Assembly: GCF_900101915.1 (NCBI RefSeq)
Contig: NZ_FNAL01000004.1
Coordinates: 62,001 to 126,000, forward strand
Source of the DNA: Psychrobacter pacificensis
GTDB lineage: Bacteria; Pseudomonadota; Gammaproteobacteria; Pseudomonadales; Moraxellaceae
Reading direction: 5' to 3'
DNA: 64,000 nucleotides
The translations under genes and the position numbers were made by a program. Within the stretch, counting starts at the first letter, position 1; each line of letters begins with the position of its first letter. This document shows positions 35,990 to 45,626 of the stretch, piece after piece. Below the pieces are notes generated by a model. The model was not told the origin of the DNA, made no database searches, and was given only the letters and a program-made list of their open reading frames with translations.

Positions 35990-36802
35990 TTAGCGTAAAG
36001 CTCGTCTTGCTTCACTAACGACGCGTGAGTTACCTTGAGCTTGCCCTGATTGTAAAATGATTTGCCACAGCGCTCGTCTGCGACTGGCATTTTTAGAAAC
36101 ACTAAGGCCACGACGTGCCATCGCTTCTGCCTTACGAGGTTGGTTCTTTTTCAATGCCACTTGCGCCAGATAAAAATATACGGCAGACGACTTGGGGGCC
36201 AAGCGCTGTGCACGGGTAAAGCTGTTTTCAGCATTCGTTAATTGTCCTGATTTCAGTTGATTAACGCCTACCTGCATCAAGTTACGAAATGCAGGCAAGT
36301 TACTGTTATTACTTGCTGATTGTTGAGAGCGTTGCTGTGAGTTTTTTCTTGCCTGCTCTAGTAGATCATTGTGTGACGGTGCTGAGGGCTCAGAGATGAT
36401 ATAGTCATTGCGCGATGGTATGGCAATACCCAGATTAGGCTCTGTCACCACTGGAGTAGGCGGCTCAAATACAGGCGTTTCTTGGGTCAATGGGTTCGGC
36501 GACTCGAGCTTTTCGGGTGGAGTATAAGGCTCAATAGGGTATTCGTTCTCATCATCTGCTTCAACGATGGGTGCCTGAGTCACAGTGGTGGTCGATGTCA
36601 CTGGCGGCTGTGATGATGGGGTTGTTTGAATAGGTGTTGTTTTCATCGCAGCTGAGCTATCTGGCGCAGTCTGGCATGCGCTGAGGCTTAGCATGCTACA
36701 AACAATGCCACCTACAACTAGAGTATTCACTGACGCAAATTTTTTCTGCCACCAAGACATTGTTTGTGTCACAGAGGCAGACTGCTGTAGAAATGAGACC
36801 AT
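35990..36802 (-). CDS. TPR lipoprotein, probable PBP1B activator (LpoP-like)
   Basis: A 270-residue predicted outer-membrane lipoprotein. The lipobox LSLSAC places the lipidated Cys at 43. A Pro/Thr-rich, low-complexity linker (about 48-150) is followed by tetratricopeptide repeats (about 165-265: NQLKSGQLTNAENSFTRAQRLAPKSSAVYFYLA in part). In Pseudomonas and Acinetobacter a TPR lipoprotein named LpoP is encoded beside the PBP1B gene and stimulates its glycosyltransferase. Here the gene starts 46 bases after mrcB on the same strand, so the same role is likely. The name is inferred from architecture and location. AAGGTC precedes the ATG. Confidence 0.75.
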   Translation of the reverse strand: MVSFLQQSASVTQTMSWWQKKFASVNTLVVGGIVCSMLSLSACQTAPDSSAAMKTTPIQTTPSSQPPVTSTTTVTQAPIVEADDENEYPIEPYTPPEKLESPNPLTQETPVFEPPTPVVTEPNLGIAIPSRNDYIISEPSAPSHNDLLEQARKNSQQRSQQSASNNSNLPAFRNLMQVGVNQLKSGQLTNAENSFTRAQRLAPKSSAVYFYLAQVALKKNQPRKAEAMARRGLSVSKNASRRRALWQIILQSGQAQGNSRVVSEARRALR

Positions 36803-36848
36803 ATTGAGACCTTTTTTAAATATCAGACGCTACATTTTAAAAATAATG

Positions 36849-39353
36849 TTAAAACCATTCAATAGCACGGTCATACCATGTGTCAGCGCGGTCTTGACCT
36901 TCATTATTTTGTCCATTACTGTCCTCTGAATCACCAGCATCAACCGCTTCACCGTTTGGGATATCTAAACCTTCGCGACGACGTTGCTCATTGATCGCGC
37001 TCTGCTGATTTTGGAATTGAGATTGCTCGCGAGCACGGTCTTGTTGATACAAGCTAAGCGCGCAGCTACTGGCTTCCTCTGGTAAATGTGCTGACATGAC
37101 AGGTAAGTAGCGAGCATTGGCACAACGTTCGTTAGACAGCTTGCCTGAGTTGTTCTCGAGCCACAACCATTCGATACCTTCTGGCTCTGGTAGCGCCACT
37201 GGAGTGAGTTTGAGGCGTTTCATATAATCGACCCAAACCGGTAGAGCACCAGTACCACCGCTCAAGCCAATGGGCTTGTTGTCATCACGACCAATCCAAA
37301 CAACACTGACGTAGTTGCCACTGTAGCCTGCAAACCAAGCATCACGGTAGTCGTTTGTCGTGCCCGTTTTGCCGGCGAGATTCAGATTGCTGCCAAGTGA
37401 TTGAGCCCGTCTGGCGCTACCGTTTGACACCACTTGTTGTAGCGCATAGTTGGTCAAAAAGTTGGTCTCAGGTGGAATACTGCGCTGAGTATTGAGTCCG
37501 GTACGCTGCAAAATACGACCGCGATCATCAATAACCGTGCGAATACTATGAATAGGTGTGCGGAAACCGCCAGTCGCAAAGACTTGGTAAATACCTAACA
37601 TGTCCATCGGGCTCAGATTGACAGACCCTAATAGCGCCGATGGGTATGCTGGTATTTCTTCTTTAACCCCCATGCGTTTTAGCTGTTTGGCAAAAGTATC
37701 AACCCCAAATTCCATACCTAAGCGTACCGCCGCTTGGTTATAAGATTGCGAAAGTCCTGTGGTCAGTGGTACATAGCCATGATCACGGTTGTCATAATTC
37801 TTAGGACTCCAATCGGTACCATCATTCAGATTGACTGTGATAGGTGAGTCATCCACCGAGCTTGCTAAGTTATAACGACCACTCTCAAGCGCGGTCATAT
37901 AAATGATTGGCTTCAATAAAGAGCCGACTTGACGCTTGGCATCGACGGCGCGGTTAAAGCCCGTGAACTCACTGCCACTACCAACGACAGAGACCAATTC
38001 GCCAGTCTCAGGATTGGCACTGACGAGCGCGCCTTGTAAGTCTTTAGTCTTGCTACCTCTACGGCGCAGCTCGCCCAGTTTTCTATCAACTGCCTTATCT
38101 GCTGCCAACTGAGCAATAGGGTCTAGGGTACTAATGATGATTAGACCTTCATTTTTGAGATCATCAGAGTAATAGACATCATTGAGCTCACGTTTGACGA
38201 TGTCCAAGAAATCAGGGAACTGGCTCTTGCCCTCAGCAGGCTTGTCCACGATACCGAGCGGCTGTTTTAAGGCTTTGTCATAGTCCTCTTGACTTAGCGT
38301 GCCCATTGCGAACATGTTACCAAGCACCACGTCACGACGAGCTTTTGAATCATTTGGATTACGACGTGGGTTGTAAATACTTGGGCCTTTTGCCATACCA
38401 ACTAGCATGGCTTGCTGATCTATACGCAGCTCGTTAAGTGGTTTATCAAAATAGAACTGTGAGGCCAAACCAAAACCATTGATAGAGCGATTGCCGTTTT
38501 GACCCAGATAAATTTCGTTCAAATAAGTCTGTAAAATTTCATCTTTACTATAATGCAGCTCAAGCAGTACCGCCATCAACGCCTCATTGGCTTTGCGTTT
38601 TAGGGTGCGATCAGAGTTGAGGTAAAAGTTTTTGATCAGCTGCTGGGTGATGGTCGAGCCACCTTGCCTAGCACCACCAGTAAAGTTATTGATTACGGCA
38701 CGGGCGATACCGCGTATCGAGACGCCTTTATGCTCATAAAACGCGCGATCCTCGGTGGCAATCAATGCATCAATCAGTGGCTGAGGCACGTCATCTAAAG
38801 AGACAACCATTCGATCTTCGTTACTGTCTGGATAGATACCACCGATACTCACTGGCTCTAGACGAATGATGCCACTTTTGGCAGGTAAGGTGCTTTGAAT
38901 AGAGTCAACTTTATTGCCAGCAAGGGTCATTTTGATGACTTGCTCAGCATCTATATCGCTTGAGCTATAGGTAAAGCCGCGCGTATGGATAAAATAAGTA
39001 TTACCCGATCTATGATAAGTGCCAGTACGATCATAAGACTTGTTGCTTTGATAATTAAGCAACTCTAGCCACGTTTTCATCGTATCTCTATCGATATTGG
39101 CACCCTGATATAGCTCAAGTGGCTGTGAGTACACTTTAGCTGGAATGTCCCAGCGCTTGCCTTCAAACTTATGGGTAATGGTGCGATCAAGCTTGACCAA
39201 ATACAGTGCAAATAGCACCATGCCAGCGATGATAGTAATTAAGAGAAGACTACTAAATACCAAGCCGCGCTGCTGTGAAGGTAAGGTATTCATAGCAGGC
39301 TTAGATGATGGTGATAGCTTGGTATTTGGTAACTTAAAATTGGATTTTTGCAC
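36849..39353 (-). CDS. mrcB: Bifunctional penicillin-binding protein 1B
   Basis: Class A PBP that polymerises and cross-links peptidoglycan. Domains in order: cytoplasmic stub, one transmembrane helix (GLVFSSLLLITIIAGMVLFAL near 30-52), a UB2H-like domain (about 78-165, RDTMKTWLELLNYQ), glycosyltransferase 51 with EDRAFYEHKG and GGSTITQQL, and transpeptidase with S-x-x-K in GSLLKPIIY, SYNQAA and KTGTTNDYRDAW. The 834 residues match PBP1B. The start is the GTG at 39353; ATG 39293 is a possible internal alternative. The UB2H domain is the lipoprotein docking site in E. coli, and a TPR lipoprotein gene follows at once. Confidence 0.94.
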   Translation of the reverse strand: MQKSNFKLPNTKLSPSSKPAMNTLPSQQRGLVFSSLLLITIIAGMVLFALYLVKLDRTITHKFEGKRWDIPAKVYSQPLELYQGANIDRDTMKTWLELLNYQSNKSYDRTGTYHRSGNTYFIHTRGFTYSSSDIDAEQVIKMTLAGNKVDSIQSTLPAKSGIIRLEPVSIGGIYPDSNEDRMVVSLDDVPQPLIDALIATEDRAFYEHKGVSIRGIARAVINNFTGGARQGGSTITQQLIKNFYLNSDRTLKRKANEALMAVLLELHYSKDEILQTYLNEIYLGQNGNRSINGFGLASQFYFDKPLNELRIDQQAMLVGMAKGPSIYNPRRNPNDSKARRDVVLGNMFAMGTLSQEDYDKALKQPLGIVDKPAEGKSQFPDFLDIVKRELNDVYYSDDLKNEGLIIISTLDPIAQLAADKAVDRKLGELRRRGSKTKDLQGALVSANPETGELVSVVGSGSEFTGFNRAVDAKRQVGSLLKPIIYMTALESGRYNLASSVDDSPITVNLNDGTDWSPKNYDNRDHGYVPLTTGLSQSYNQAAVRLGMEFGVDTFAKQLKRMGVKEEIPAYPSALLGSVNLSPMDMLGIYQVFATGGFRTPIHSIRTVIDDRGRILQRTGLNTQRSIPPETNFLTNYALQQVVSNGSARRAQSLGSNLNLAGKTGTTNDYRDAWFAGYSGNYVSVVWIGRDDNKPIGLSGGTGALPVWVDYMKRLKLTPVALPEPEGIEWLWLENNSGKLSNERCANARYLPVMSAHLPEEASSCALSLYQQDRAREQSQFQNQQSAINEQRRREGLDIPNGEAVDAGDSEDSNGQNNEGQDRADTWYDRAIEWF

Positions 39354-39790
39354 GGATGTCGCACCATTTTTGGATAAAAAACTGCCTCATAATGACGCAA
39401 ATTGACAAATTTTTCAATCTATCATCGTCAACACAGACATTCATTAGTATTAGACCATAAGCATTGGTACTGCCTAGGGTGATTGCTTGTAGTATAATCT
39501 CTACTAAAATACTGATACTTGTAATCAAGTATCAGCATCTTTCAATTGGGCTAATAAACGCCATGTAAGATAACAATCTATGATAAGTACCATGATGTAT
39601 TTTGTATGAATCCGCCGTTGCTAGTTATTTGCTATTAGTCATTTGTTATTAATATTGTGCTACTAACAATAGTGATATTCATGTGATGAAAAGTGGCTCT
39701 GTTGCACGACGTACAGTACAGTCAATCAGAGCAAGTTTGCCTTAAATGAATGCATTTTGAGCAAGCCTGTCAAAGGAAGTAAGCGCGACT
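39354..39790. promoter_or_regulatory. Divergent intergenic region mrcB-ccoI with a perfect dyad
   Basis: A 437-base region between divergent genes. CTGATACTTG (39512-39521) and CAAGTATCAG (39526-39535) form a perfect inverted repeat with a TAAT centre, a good candidate operator. A TATAAT (39493-39498) with upstream AT-rich DNA lies 14 bases to its left and could be the plus-strand -10. I do not see a TTGAT-N4-ATCAA (FNR/Anr) box, which is usual for ccoI in relatives. Confidence 0.45.
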
Positions 39791-42589
39791 ATGTCTAGTA
39801 TCCCATCATCAGTATCATCTGCTACCAATCATCCTTATAAAGACAACTCCATCACTGATGGCTTGGTGCTACCCCTTGCTGATCACTGCTTCCATTGCGG
39901 TGATCCAGTGCCCAAGCCGCCGTTTCATACTGAGATTCTAGGCAAGTCGCGTGAGATGTGTTGTATGGGCTGTCAGTTAGCAGCTCAGAGCATCGTAGAG
40001 GCTGGTCTTGAGCAATATTATCTTGACCGTTCGGAGATTAACCGTACAGCAAGCTTACCGACCCAGCTGACGCGTCTTGAGATATATGATCATGACGAGA
40101 TAAAGTCGCAGTTCGTATATGCGCAAGATGGGCTGTCGGTGGCGGAGCTGTCTGTTAATAATTTGCGCTGTGCGGCCTGTACATGGTTGATTGAGTCGCG
40201 TCTCGATGAGCTAGAAGGCATTAGTAAGTGTCAGGTGAATTTGACCAACCAGCGTATGCGGGTCATTTGGAATGAAGACAAGTTACCGATTAGCCGCATT
40301 TTAGCGGTCATCAATGAGATTGGCTATGATGCCAAGCCTTATCGGCAAGATACCCATGAAGCCATGCTGGCGCGTCATAACAACCAAATGCTATTGCGTC
40401 TTGGTATCGCGGCACTCGGTTCAATGCAGGCAATGATGTATGCCGTTGCGCTTTATTTTGGTGAATATAGCGACATGTTGATATTTCAGCGTGACTTTTT
40501 GCGTTGGGTGTCTTTATTTGTTAGTACGCCTGTTTTCTTTTATGCCGGTATTCCTTTCTTTACCTCCGCATGGTCAGCGATTCGTGCGCGCCAGGTCAAT
40601 ATGGATGTGCCTGTTAGCCTTGCTTTGATTATCACCTTCTTTGCCAGTTTATATGCCACCATTACTGGGCAAGGGGAGACATACTATGACTCCGTCAGTA
40701 TGTTTATTTTCTTTTTGCTGGCAGGACGCTATATCGAACATAATGCCCGTCTAAAAGCTGCGACCATGGCCAATGATCTGGTCGTAGTAGAGCCAGTATT
40801 GGTACAAAAAGTGGCTGAAGACAAATCAGCAGCAGAGCGTATTTTACAACTGCTGAAAGAAAGTGACTCTCAACAAGGTGACGCCATCGAAAATGAGGCA
40901 AAAAAGGCATCAGATGCGACGACAGAAATGATGCCTAACTTTATGAAGGGTGTTGATGCCAATGTTCATCAGCTCACATCGGGTATTGCTCAAGATTGGC
41001 AGCAGTCACGTAATCAACAAAATGCGTTATCACAGGTAGAGGAAAATATAGCATCAAAGCAGATGGTGACGGCTCATAGCTTGCAAGTGGGTGACATTAT
41101 TTTGGTTGAAGCGGGTTCTGAGATTATCAGTGACGGTATTTTGTTAAGTCCTACTGCAACAGTCTCGCAAAGCCTACTGACAGGCGAAGGTGATTTAATC
41201 ATTAAGTCCCAAGGCGATTATATTGTTGGCGGTGCGCAAAACGATAGCCAGCCGTTTGAGATGTTAGTGACGGCATTACCAAAAGACAGTCAAATAGGGC
41301 TGATTGATAGACTGATGAACCGCGCCATGAGCGAAAAGCCTAAACTTGCACAGCAAGCAGATAAACTGGCACGTTGGTTTGTGGCGCGTATCTTAGTGCT
41401 ATCAGTTTTAGTGTTTGTTGGCTGGTACATTGTCGATCCAAGCCAAGCTATTTGGGCAACGGTGGCAGTATTGGTTGCCACTTGTCCTTGCGCCTTGTCA
41501 TTGGCGACGCCAATTGCCTTGACTGTTTCAACCAATCGTTTAGCCAGCTATGGTTTTTTGACGACGCGCGGGCATACGCTGCAAACATTGGCTGAAATTA
41601 CACATGTTGCTTTTGATAAAACAGGTACGCTTACTTATGGGAAGCCAAATTTATTAAATATTGAGGTAATCGAGCCAGTAAACCAGACTGATTCTGATAA
41701 CACAGCATCAACAGCACAAAAAGATAAACTATTGGCAATCGCAGCTGCCCTAGAAGTAGGGAGTCGTCATCCGATTGCACACGCGCTACTTACCGCTGCC
41801 TATCAGTTACATCTGCCACCGACGAGGGCCATGCAGCATTATCCCGCAGGCGGGGTAGAAGCTATGATTGATGACATGGTATATCGCATTGGTCATGTGA
41901 GTTTTGCGTTAGATAAAACCAGTGGCAGTGCCAATGAGGTCAATACGAACAATGATTTGAACATTGACTTGGCGGCGCAGCGTGCCAGCTCCGCCGTTGT
42001 CTTGTCGAGCCAGAAACCTGATACAAAGGAATGGCAAGCGCTGGCGTGCTTTTATTTTAATGACAAGGTACGTGATAGTACCCAATCGATGCTCGATACG
42101 CTCAAAGGTCTAGGGATTGAGTCTGTGATGTTGACGGGTGATCCAAGCCCGCAAGCGCTCGTGATGGCTGAGAGTTTAGGCATGCAGACCGCTTATAATG
42201 GCTTATCACCGACTGACAAGGTCAACCATATCCAGCAGTTGCAATCTAAAGGCGCTGTCGTACTGATGGTGGGTGATGGCATCAATGATGCGCCAGTATT
42301 GGCAGCGGCAGATGTATCCACCTCAATTGCCGGTGCTGCAGATTTGGCACAAGTATCTAGCGACAGTATTATCTTAAATGGGAAAATTGAGGCCATCACT
42401 GCGGCCAAACGTATCTCTGATAAAACCGAACGTATTATTAAGCAAAACTTCCGCTGGGCCTTGGCTTATAATAGTATCGTGCTGATACCAGCGGCTTTAG
42501 GGTATGTACCACCATGGCTTGCTGCTATCGGCATGTCACTTAGCTCATTGTTTGTGGTGTTAAACGCGCTACGCCTAAAGCGGGCTTAG
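39791..42589 (+). CDS. ccoI: Copper-transporting P-type ATPase of the CcoI/FixI type
   Basis: A P1B ATPase thought to supply copper for cbb3 oxidase assembly. N-terminal Cys motifs (CFHCGDPVP and CCMGC) are typical of CcoI, followed by an HMA domain (NLRCAACTWLIE). Membrane helices carry CPC at 565-567 (TCPCALSLATP), the phosphorylated Asp is 609 (DKTGTLTYG), and the hinge is GDGINDAPVLAAADV. The 932 residues exceed the usual ~800. A non-conserved polar insertion sits roughly at 340-440, between the fourth helix region and the actuator domain. No ccoN/O/P/G/S genes adjoin it, unlike many genomes. The N-terminal motif order favours CcoI over CopA. Confidence 0.88.
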   Translation: MSSIPSSVSSATNHPYKDNSITDGLVLPLADHCFHCGDPVPKPPFHTEILGKSREMCCMGCQLAAQSIVEAGLEQYYLDRSEINRTASLPTQLTRLEIYDHDEIKSQFVYAQDGLSVAELSVNNLRCAACTWLIESRLDELEGISKCQVNLTNQRMRVIWNEDKLPISRILAVINEIGYDAKPYRQDTHEAMLARHNNQMLLRLGIAALGSMQAMMYAVALYFGEYSDMLIFQRDFLRWVSLFVSTPVFFYAGIPFFTSAWSAIRARQVNMDVPVSLALIITFFASLYATITGQGETYYDSVSMFIFFLLAGRYIEHNARLKAATMANDLVVVEPVLVQKVAEDKSAAERILQLLKESDSQQGDAIENEAKKASDATTEMMPNFMKGVDANVHQLTSGIAQDWQQSRNQQNALSQVEENIASKQMVTAHSLQVGDIILVEAGSEIISDGILLSPTATVSQSLLTGEGDLIIKSQGDYIVGGAQNDSQPFEMLVTALPKDSQIGLIDRLMNRAMSEKPKLAQQADKLARWFVARILVLSVLVFVGWYIVDPSQAIWATVAVLVATCPCALSLATPIALTVSTNRLASYGFLTTRGHTLQTLAEITHVAFDKTGTLTYGKPNLLNIEVIEPVNQTDSDNTASTAQKDKLLAIAAALEVGSRHPIAHALLTAAYQLHLPPTRAMQHYPAGGVEAMIDDMVYRIGHVSFALDKTSGSANEVNTNNDLNIDLAAQRASSAVVLSSQKPDTKEWQALACFYFNDKVRDSTQSMLDTLKGLGIESVMLTGDPSPQALVMAESLGMQTAYNGLSPTDKVNHIQQLQSKGAVVLMVGDGINDAPVLAAADVSTSIAGAADLAQVSSDSIILNGKIEAITAAKRISDKTERIIKQNFRWALAYNSIVLIPAALGYVPPWLAAIGMSLSSLFVVLNALRLKRA

Positions 42590-42616
42590 TTGAACTATAG
42601 CTCTCAAAGTTTGCCC

Positions 42617-42664
42617 ATAAAAAAACCGCCTGCAACTATCAATAGCTAAGGCGATTTTTTTTAT
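42617..42664. terminator. Bidirectional terminator between ccoI and the BI-1 gene
   Basis: A-run, CCGCCT, a loop of about 16 bases, AGGCGA and an eight-T run. The stem is short (five or six pairs) but serves both convergent genes. Confidence 0.7.
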
Positions 42665-42689
42665 ACAGATTTACTATCGAATTATTTGA

Positions 42690-43412
42690 TTAGTCTTGTA
42701 GATAGCTGAGCAGACGCATAAATTCGATATACATCCAAACTAGCGTGGCAAGAATACCAATGCTGAACAACCATTCGTAGTCTTCTGAGATACCCATAGC
42801 AACACCGCGATCGATATTGTCAAAATCTAATAATAGCGTAAAAGAGGCAATAACAATCACAAACAAGCTAAAGCCGATAGCGATAGCACCACCTTCAAAC
42901 AAGAATGGCAAGGTTGAGCCAAATACTAGAGACAGTACCCACTGTGCTACATAAACTAGCATGATAGCGATAACGGCTGAGGTCACGATAGAACGGAACT
43001 TTTCAGTAACTTTTACCAAACCTGAGCGATACAGTCCTAGCATGACTGCTGCTGTGACGAAGGTCGCACACATTGCCGTGACTGGGACGGTTGGATACAT
43101 TCTCATGAAAAATAATGAGATACCGCCCAAAAAGATACCTTCTAGCAAGGCATAAGGCACCGCCAACGTCTTTGCTTTTTGTGGTTTAAAGGTAATAAAA
43201 AGAGCAAGAACAAACGCAGCAATCATGCTACCAAAGGCTGCCATGGTAATAAAACCTTGCGATAAACCTGCCATAAGCGCATAAAAGAAAAAGCCCACAC
43301 CAGTAATAGCTGATAACCCAAGTAACAGGCTGGTCTTTTGAATAACGCCTTTGACCGTCATTGGATTACCGCCGATCGCAAGTTCTGCGCGACTGACAAT
43401 AGGATTGGCCAT
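42690..43412 (-). CDS. Bax inhibitor-1/YccA-family membrane protein
   Basis: A 240-residue protein with about seven transmembrane helices, for example TSLLLGLSAITGVGFFFYALM and GFITMAAFGSMIAAFVLALFIT. The cytoplasmic C-terminus near DFDNIDRGVAMGISEDYEWLFS contains the conserved Asp positions of the TMBIM family. Members form pH-sensitive Ca2+ leak channels in some bacteria; YccA in E. coli modulates FtsH. Which applies here is unknown. ATG 43412 is chosen over the longer frame because AAGGAC lies 6-11 bases upstream. It is convergent with ccoI. Confidence 0.88.
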   Translation of the reverse strand: MANPIVSRAELAIGGNPMTVKGVIQKTSLLLGLSAITGVGFFFYALMAGLSQGFITMAAFGSMIAAFVLALFITFKPQKAKTLAVPYALLEGIFLGGISLFFMRMYPTVPVTAMCATFVTAAVMLGLYRSGLVKVTEKFRSIVTSAVIAIMLVYVAQWVLSLVFGSTLPFLFEGGAIAIGFSLFVIVIASFTLLLDFDNIDRGVAMGISEDYEWLFSIGILATLVWMYIEFMRLLSYLQD

Positions 43413-43684
43413 ACATAAGTCCTTAATAATAAAATATAAAAATAGAGATGCTGCTACTTTAGCAAAACCGCCGTTATTGTCAACTGTGTTTGCGTGACAG
43501 CCGTTACAGCTCAACCTAGTAGTCTCAAAACCCAAGCAGACAAGCAAGCATGAGTAAGGCATCTGATATATTTTATATGGGGCCAGTTACGACAGTTAAC
43601 AACGATAATTCATAAACATGCTAGTCTAAGCGCGCATTTATCGCTATTATTACCCTGTACTTCACCGTTATACCGAGTCGTTTT

Positions 43685-44689
43685 ATGGAAAACTCAGCGC
43701 AGTCAGCAAGATTGCCACACTTACACGAGTCAGAGCTGTTCCACGCTATCAAAAATCCTGCTTTTAGGCGTATTGGCTTGATGGGCCGTGCTGGTAAACG
43801 CAGCGTCACGCGAAGTCTGGTACAGATTGCGCAAACCATCAATGAGATGAACTTGACGTTGATCATGGATGTACAAACAGCCAACTTACCAACGCTTAAC
43901 CTCACAGAAGTAGAAAGAGTCAAAATCGTTAAGCGTGGCTTGATTGGTGAGATTTGCGATTTGGTCATCGTTGTTGGTGGTGATGGGTCGATATTGCATG
44001 CTGCTGAAGCATTGGCACGCTACCGTGTCCCAGTATTAGGGGTTAACCGTGGTCGTTTGGGGTTTTTGGCAGATGTAAAGCCCAACGAAGCGGCTTTTAA
44101 ATTACGCCAAGTATTGATGGGCGATTATCAGCTGGATCATCGGTTTTTATTGACGATGGAGATACGAGAAGGGCGTAAAATCATTCATGAAGACATGGCG
44201 CTGAACGACATCGTACTGCATGCTGGTAAATCGGTACATATGATCGATTTTCAGATGAAGATTGATGGACATGATGTTTATAGGCAGCATAGTGATGGCC
44301 TGATAGCAGCGACACCGACTGGTTCAACCGCTTATGCTCTATCTGGTGGTGGCCCCATCATTCATCCAAGTATGGATGCCATCTGTCTGGTGCCCATGCA
44401 TCCGCATACGTTATCTAGTCGCCCGATTGTTGTCAGTGGTAATAGTGAGGTCTGTATTCGTATTCATGAAGACAATCGTACGCAGCCGATGGTCAGCGCA
44501 GATGGCAAACCAAGCGTACCGCTTGAGCAAGAACAGCGCTTATATATTCGTAAGCATCCTGATAAGCTCACTTTACTGCATCCGCCTGGATTTGACTTTT
44601 ATGAAGCCTGTCGTACCAAGCTGCACTGGAACGTACATGCCGAAGAATTCAGTCTGGATGTCGATGATGATATTATAGATGATGAATGA
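43685..44689 (+). CDS. nadK: NAD kinase
   Basis: Makes NADP from NAD and ATP (or polyphosphate). The nucleotide-binding GGDGS lies at residues 98-102 (VVVGGDGSILHAAEAL). NRGRLGFLADV, DGLIAATPTGSTAYALSGGGPIIHP and the SRPIVVSGNSEVCIRI segment follow. The 334 residues exceed E. coli NadK (292), with a charged tail (DVDDDIID) and an N-terminal extension of about 30. It is followed by a yeaC-like gene after 83 bases. Confidence 0.95.
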   Translation: MENSAQSARLPHLHESELFHAIKNPAFRRIGLMGRAGKRSVTRSLVQIAQTINEMNLTLIMDVQTANLPTLNLTEVERVKIVKRGLIGEICDLVIVVGGDGSILHAAEALARYRVPVLGVNRGRLGFLADVKPNEAAFKLRQVLMGDYQLDHRFLLTMEIREGRKIIHEDMALNDIVLHAGKSVHMIDFQMKIDGHDVYRQHSDGLIAATPTGSTAYALSGGGPIIHPSMDAICLVPMHPHTLSSRPIVVSGNSEVCIRIHEDNRTQPMVSADGKPSVPLEQEQRLYIRKHPDKLTLLHPPGFDFYEACRTKLHWNVHAEEFSLDVDDDIIDDE

Positions 44690-44772
44690 GCGTATCTATT
44701 AGAGCATGTTTTCAAATCGTCCAATAGCCATCAAAAAATATGATGAAAAAATAGTAGTGGAGAGTAGGCAAG

Positions 44773-45084
44773 ATGGATAAACAAACAATATTAGCCAGTC
44801 TAACACCGGAAGTGGTTGATAAATTCCGCATGGCGATTGAGTTAGGTAAGTGGCCTGATGGTCGTAAAATTACCGCTGAGCAGCGAGAAACTTGCATGCA
44901 AGCGGTGATGATATGGGAGCACGAGCACCTACCACTTGCCGAGCGTACGGGTTATATCCACAAACCAGTAAAAGAGGACGGTTCTATCGTGGGCGCTGAG
45001 TGTGATGTCGAGCATGAGCATCACTATCCTAATATGCCGAACCCGAAAGGGGCGGTACAACCTGTGAAGTTTCGTAATAAATAG
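44773..45084 (+). CDS. DUF1315 (YeaC-like) protein
   Basis: A 103-residue cytosolic protein. Core VVDKFRMAIELGKWPDGRKITAEQRETCMQAVMIWE matches the YeaC family (short form: GKWPDGRKI and CMQAV). The C-terminus has several His residues and a PNMPNPKG motif, and might bind metal, but this is speculation. Family function is unknown. AGTGGAGAG before the ATG is a reasonable ribosome-binding site. Confidence 0.82.
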   Translation: MDKQTILASLTPEVVDKFRMAIELGKWPDGRKITAEQRETCMQAVMIWEHEHLPLAERTGYIHKPVKEDGSIVGAECDVEHEHHYPNMPNPKGAVQPVKFRNK

Positions 45085-45098
45085 GACTATAAACAGTC

Positions 45099-45136
45099 AA
45101 TAAAAAAGCCACGCTCATGAGCGTGGCTTTTTTTAC
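45099..45136. terminator. Bidirectional terminator between yeaC-like and hopJ-like genes
   Basis: AAAAAAGCCACGCTC and GAGCGTGGCTTTTTT pair almost end to end around an AT core. It serves both convergent genes. Confidence 0.93.
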
Positions 45137-45165
45137 TTTATTAATTATTCAATCACGACACATAT

Positions 45166-45540
45166 TTAAATTGCAGTTGTGTCGACACTAGGACGAATGG
45201 TTAATGGATTTTTTTGCATTAAAAATCCTTGCCAGCCCCAATGCAAAAAGTTGCGAATATTAGCATGGTCAGTACCGTTAGGCGTTGCTTGCACTTTGGC
45301 ATAATGTTCGCCGAATAGTTTTAGCGTGTCCAGTTGATTCAAACCGTGATGCTTAGCGAATCCAAAAATCTTTGCACTGCCTTCGTTTTCGCCCGCTGCA
45401 TTATGGACCATACCGTTGACAAACGGGGCAGGCGAATAGCGATAAAAATCATCGATAAAGCTGATAACATCATTGAATCCAATGGCTTTTTTATTCAAAC
45501 CATTAAGTAGAGCCGATACATCTGATTGGCGGATACTCAT
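45166..45540 (-). CDS. HopJ-family protein
   Basis: A 124-residue protein with the family signature FVNGMVHNAAGENEGSAKIFGFAK and LNQLDTLKLFGEHY, DHANIRNFLHWGW (given in part). The family was named after a Pseudomonas syringae type III effector, but it is widespread in non-pathogens as a small cytosolic protein without known function. No type III secretion genes are present here. A GAGG ribosome-binding site lies 11 bases before ATG. It lies 87 bases after csrA on the same strand and may be cotranscribed with it. Confidence 0.85.
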   Translation of the reverse strand: MSIRQSDVSALLNGLNKKAIGFNDVISFIDDFYRYSPAPFVNGMVHNAAGENEGSAKIFGFAKHHGLNQLDTLKLFGEHYAKVQATPNGTDHANIRNFLHWGWQGFLMQKNPLTIRPSVDTTAI

Positions 45541-45626
45541 AAATAAATGACCTCAGAGCAGTTTAAAAAATAAAAAATATAATGCTTATGTATGCTCATT
45601 AGTCGTTGAGCATTAAGTATTATAAA

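Noticed and set aside
39505-39540. FNR/Anr box for ccoI within the dyad
   Set aside because: The half-sites are not TTGAT/ATCAA at four-base spacing; the palindrome centre is TAAT with different arms.
44712-44897. 61-codon minus-strand frame overlapping the YeaC-like gene
   Set aside because: It is a shadow of the plus-strand gene with no initiation signals.
45166-45540. Type III effector (HopJ) suggesting pathogenicity
   Set aside because: The family is widespread in free-living bacteria; no secretion-system genes or hrp-type promoter are present.
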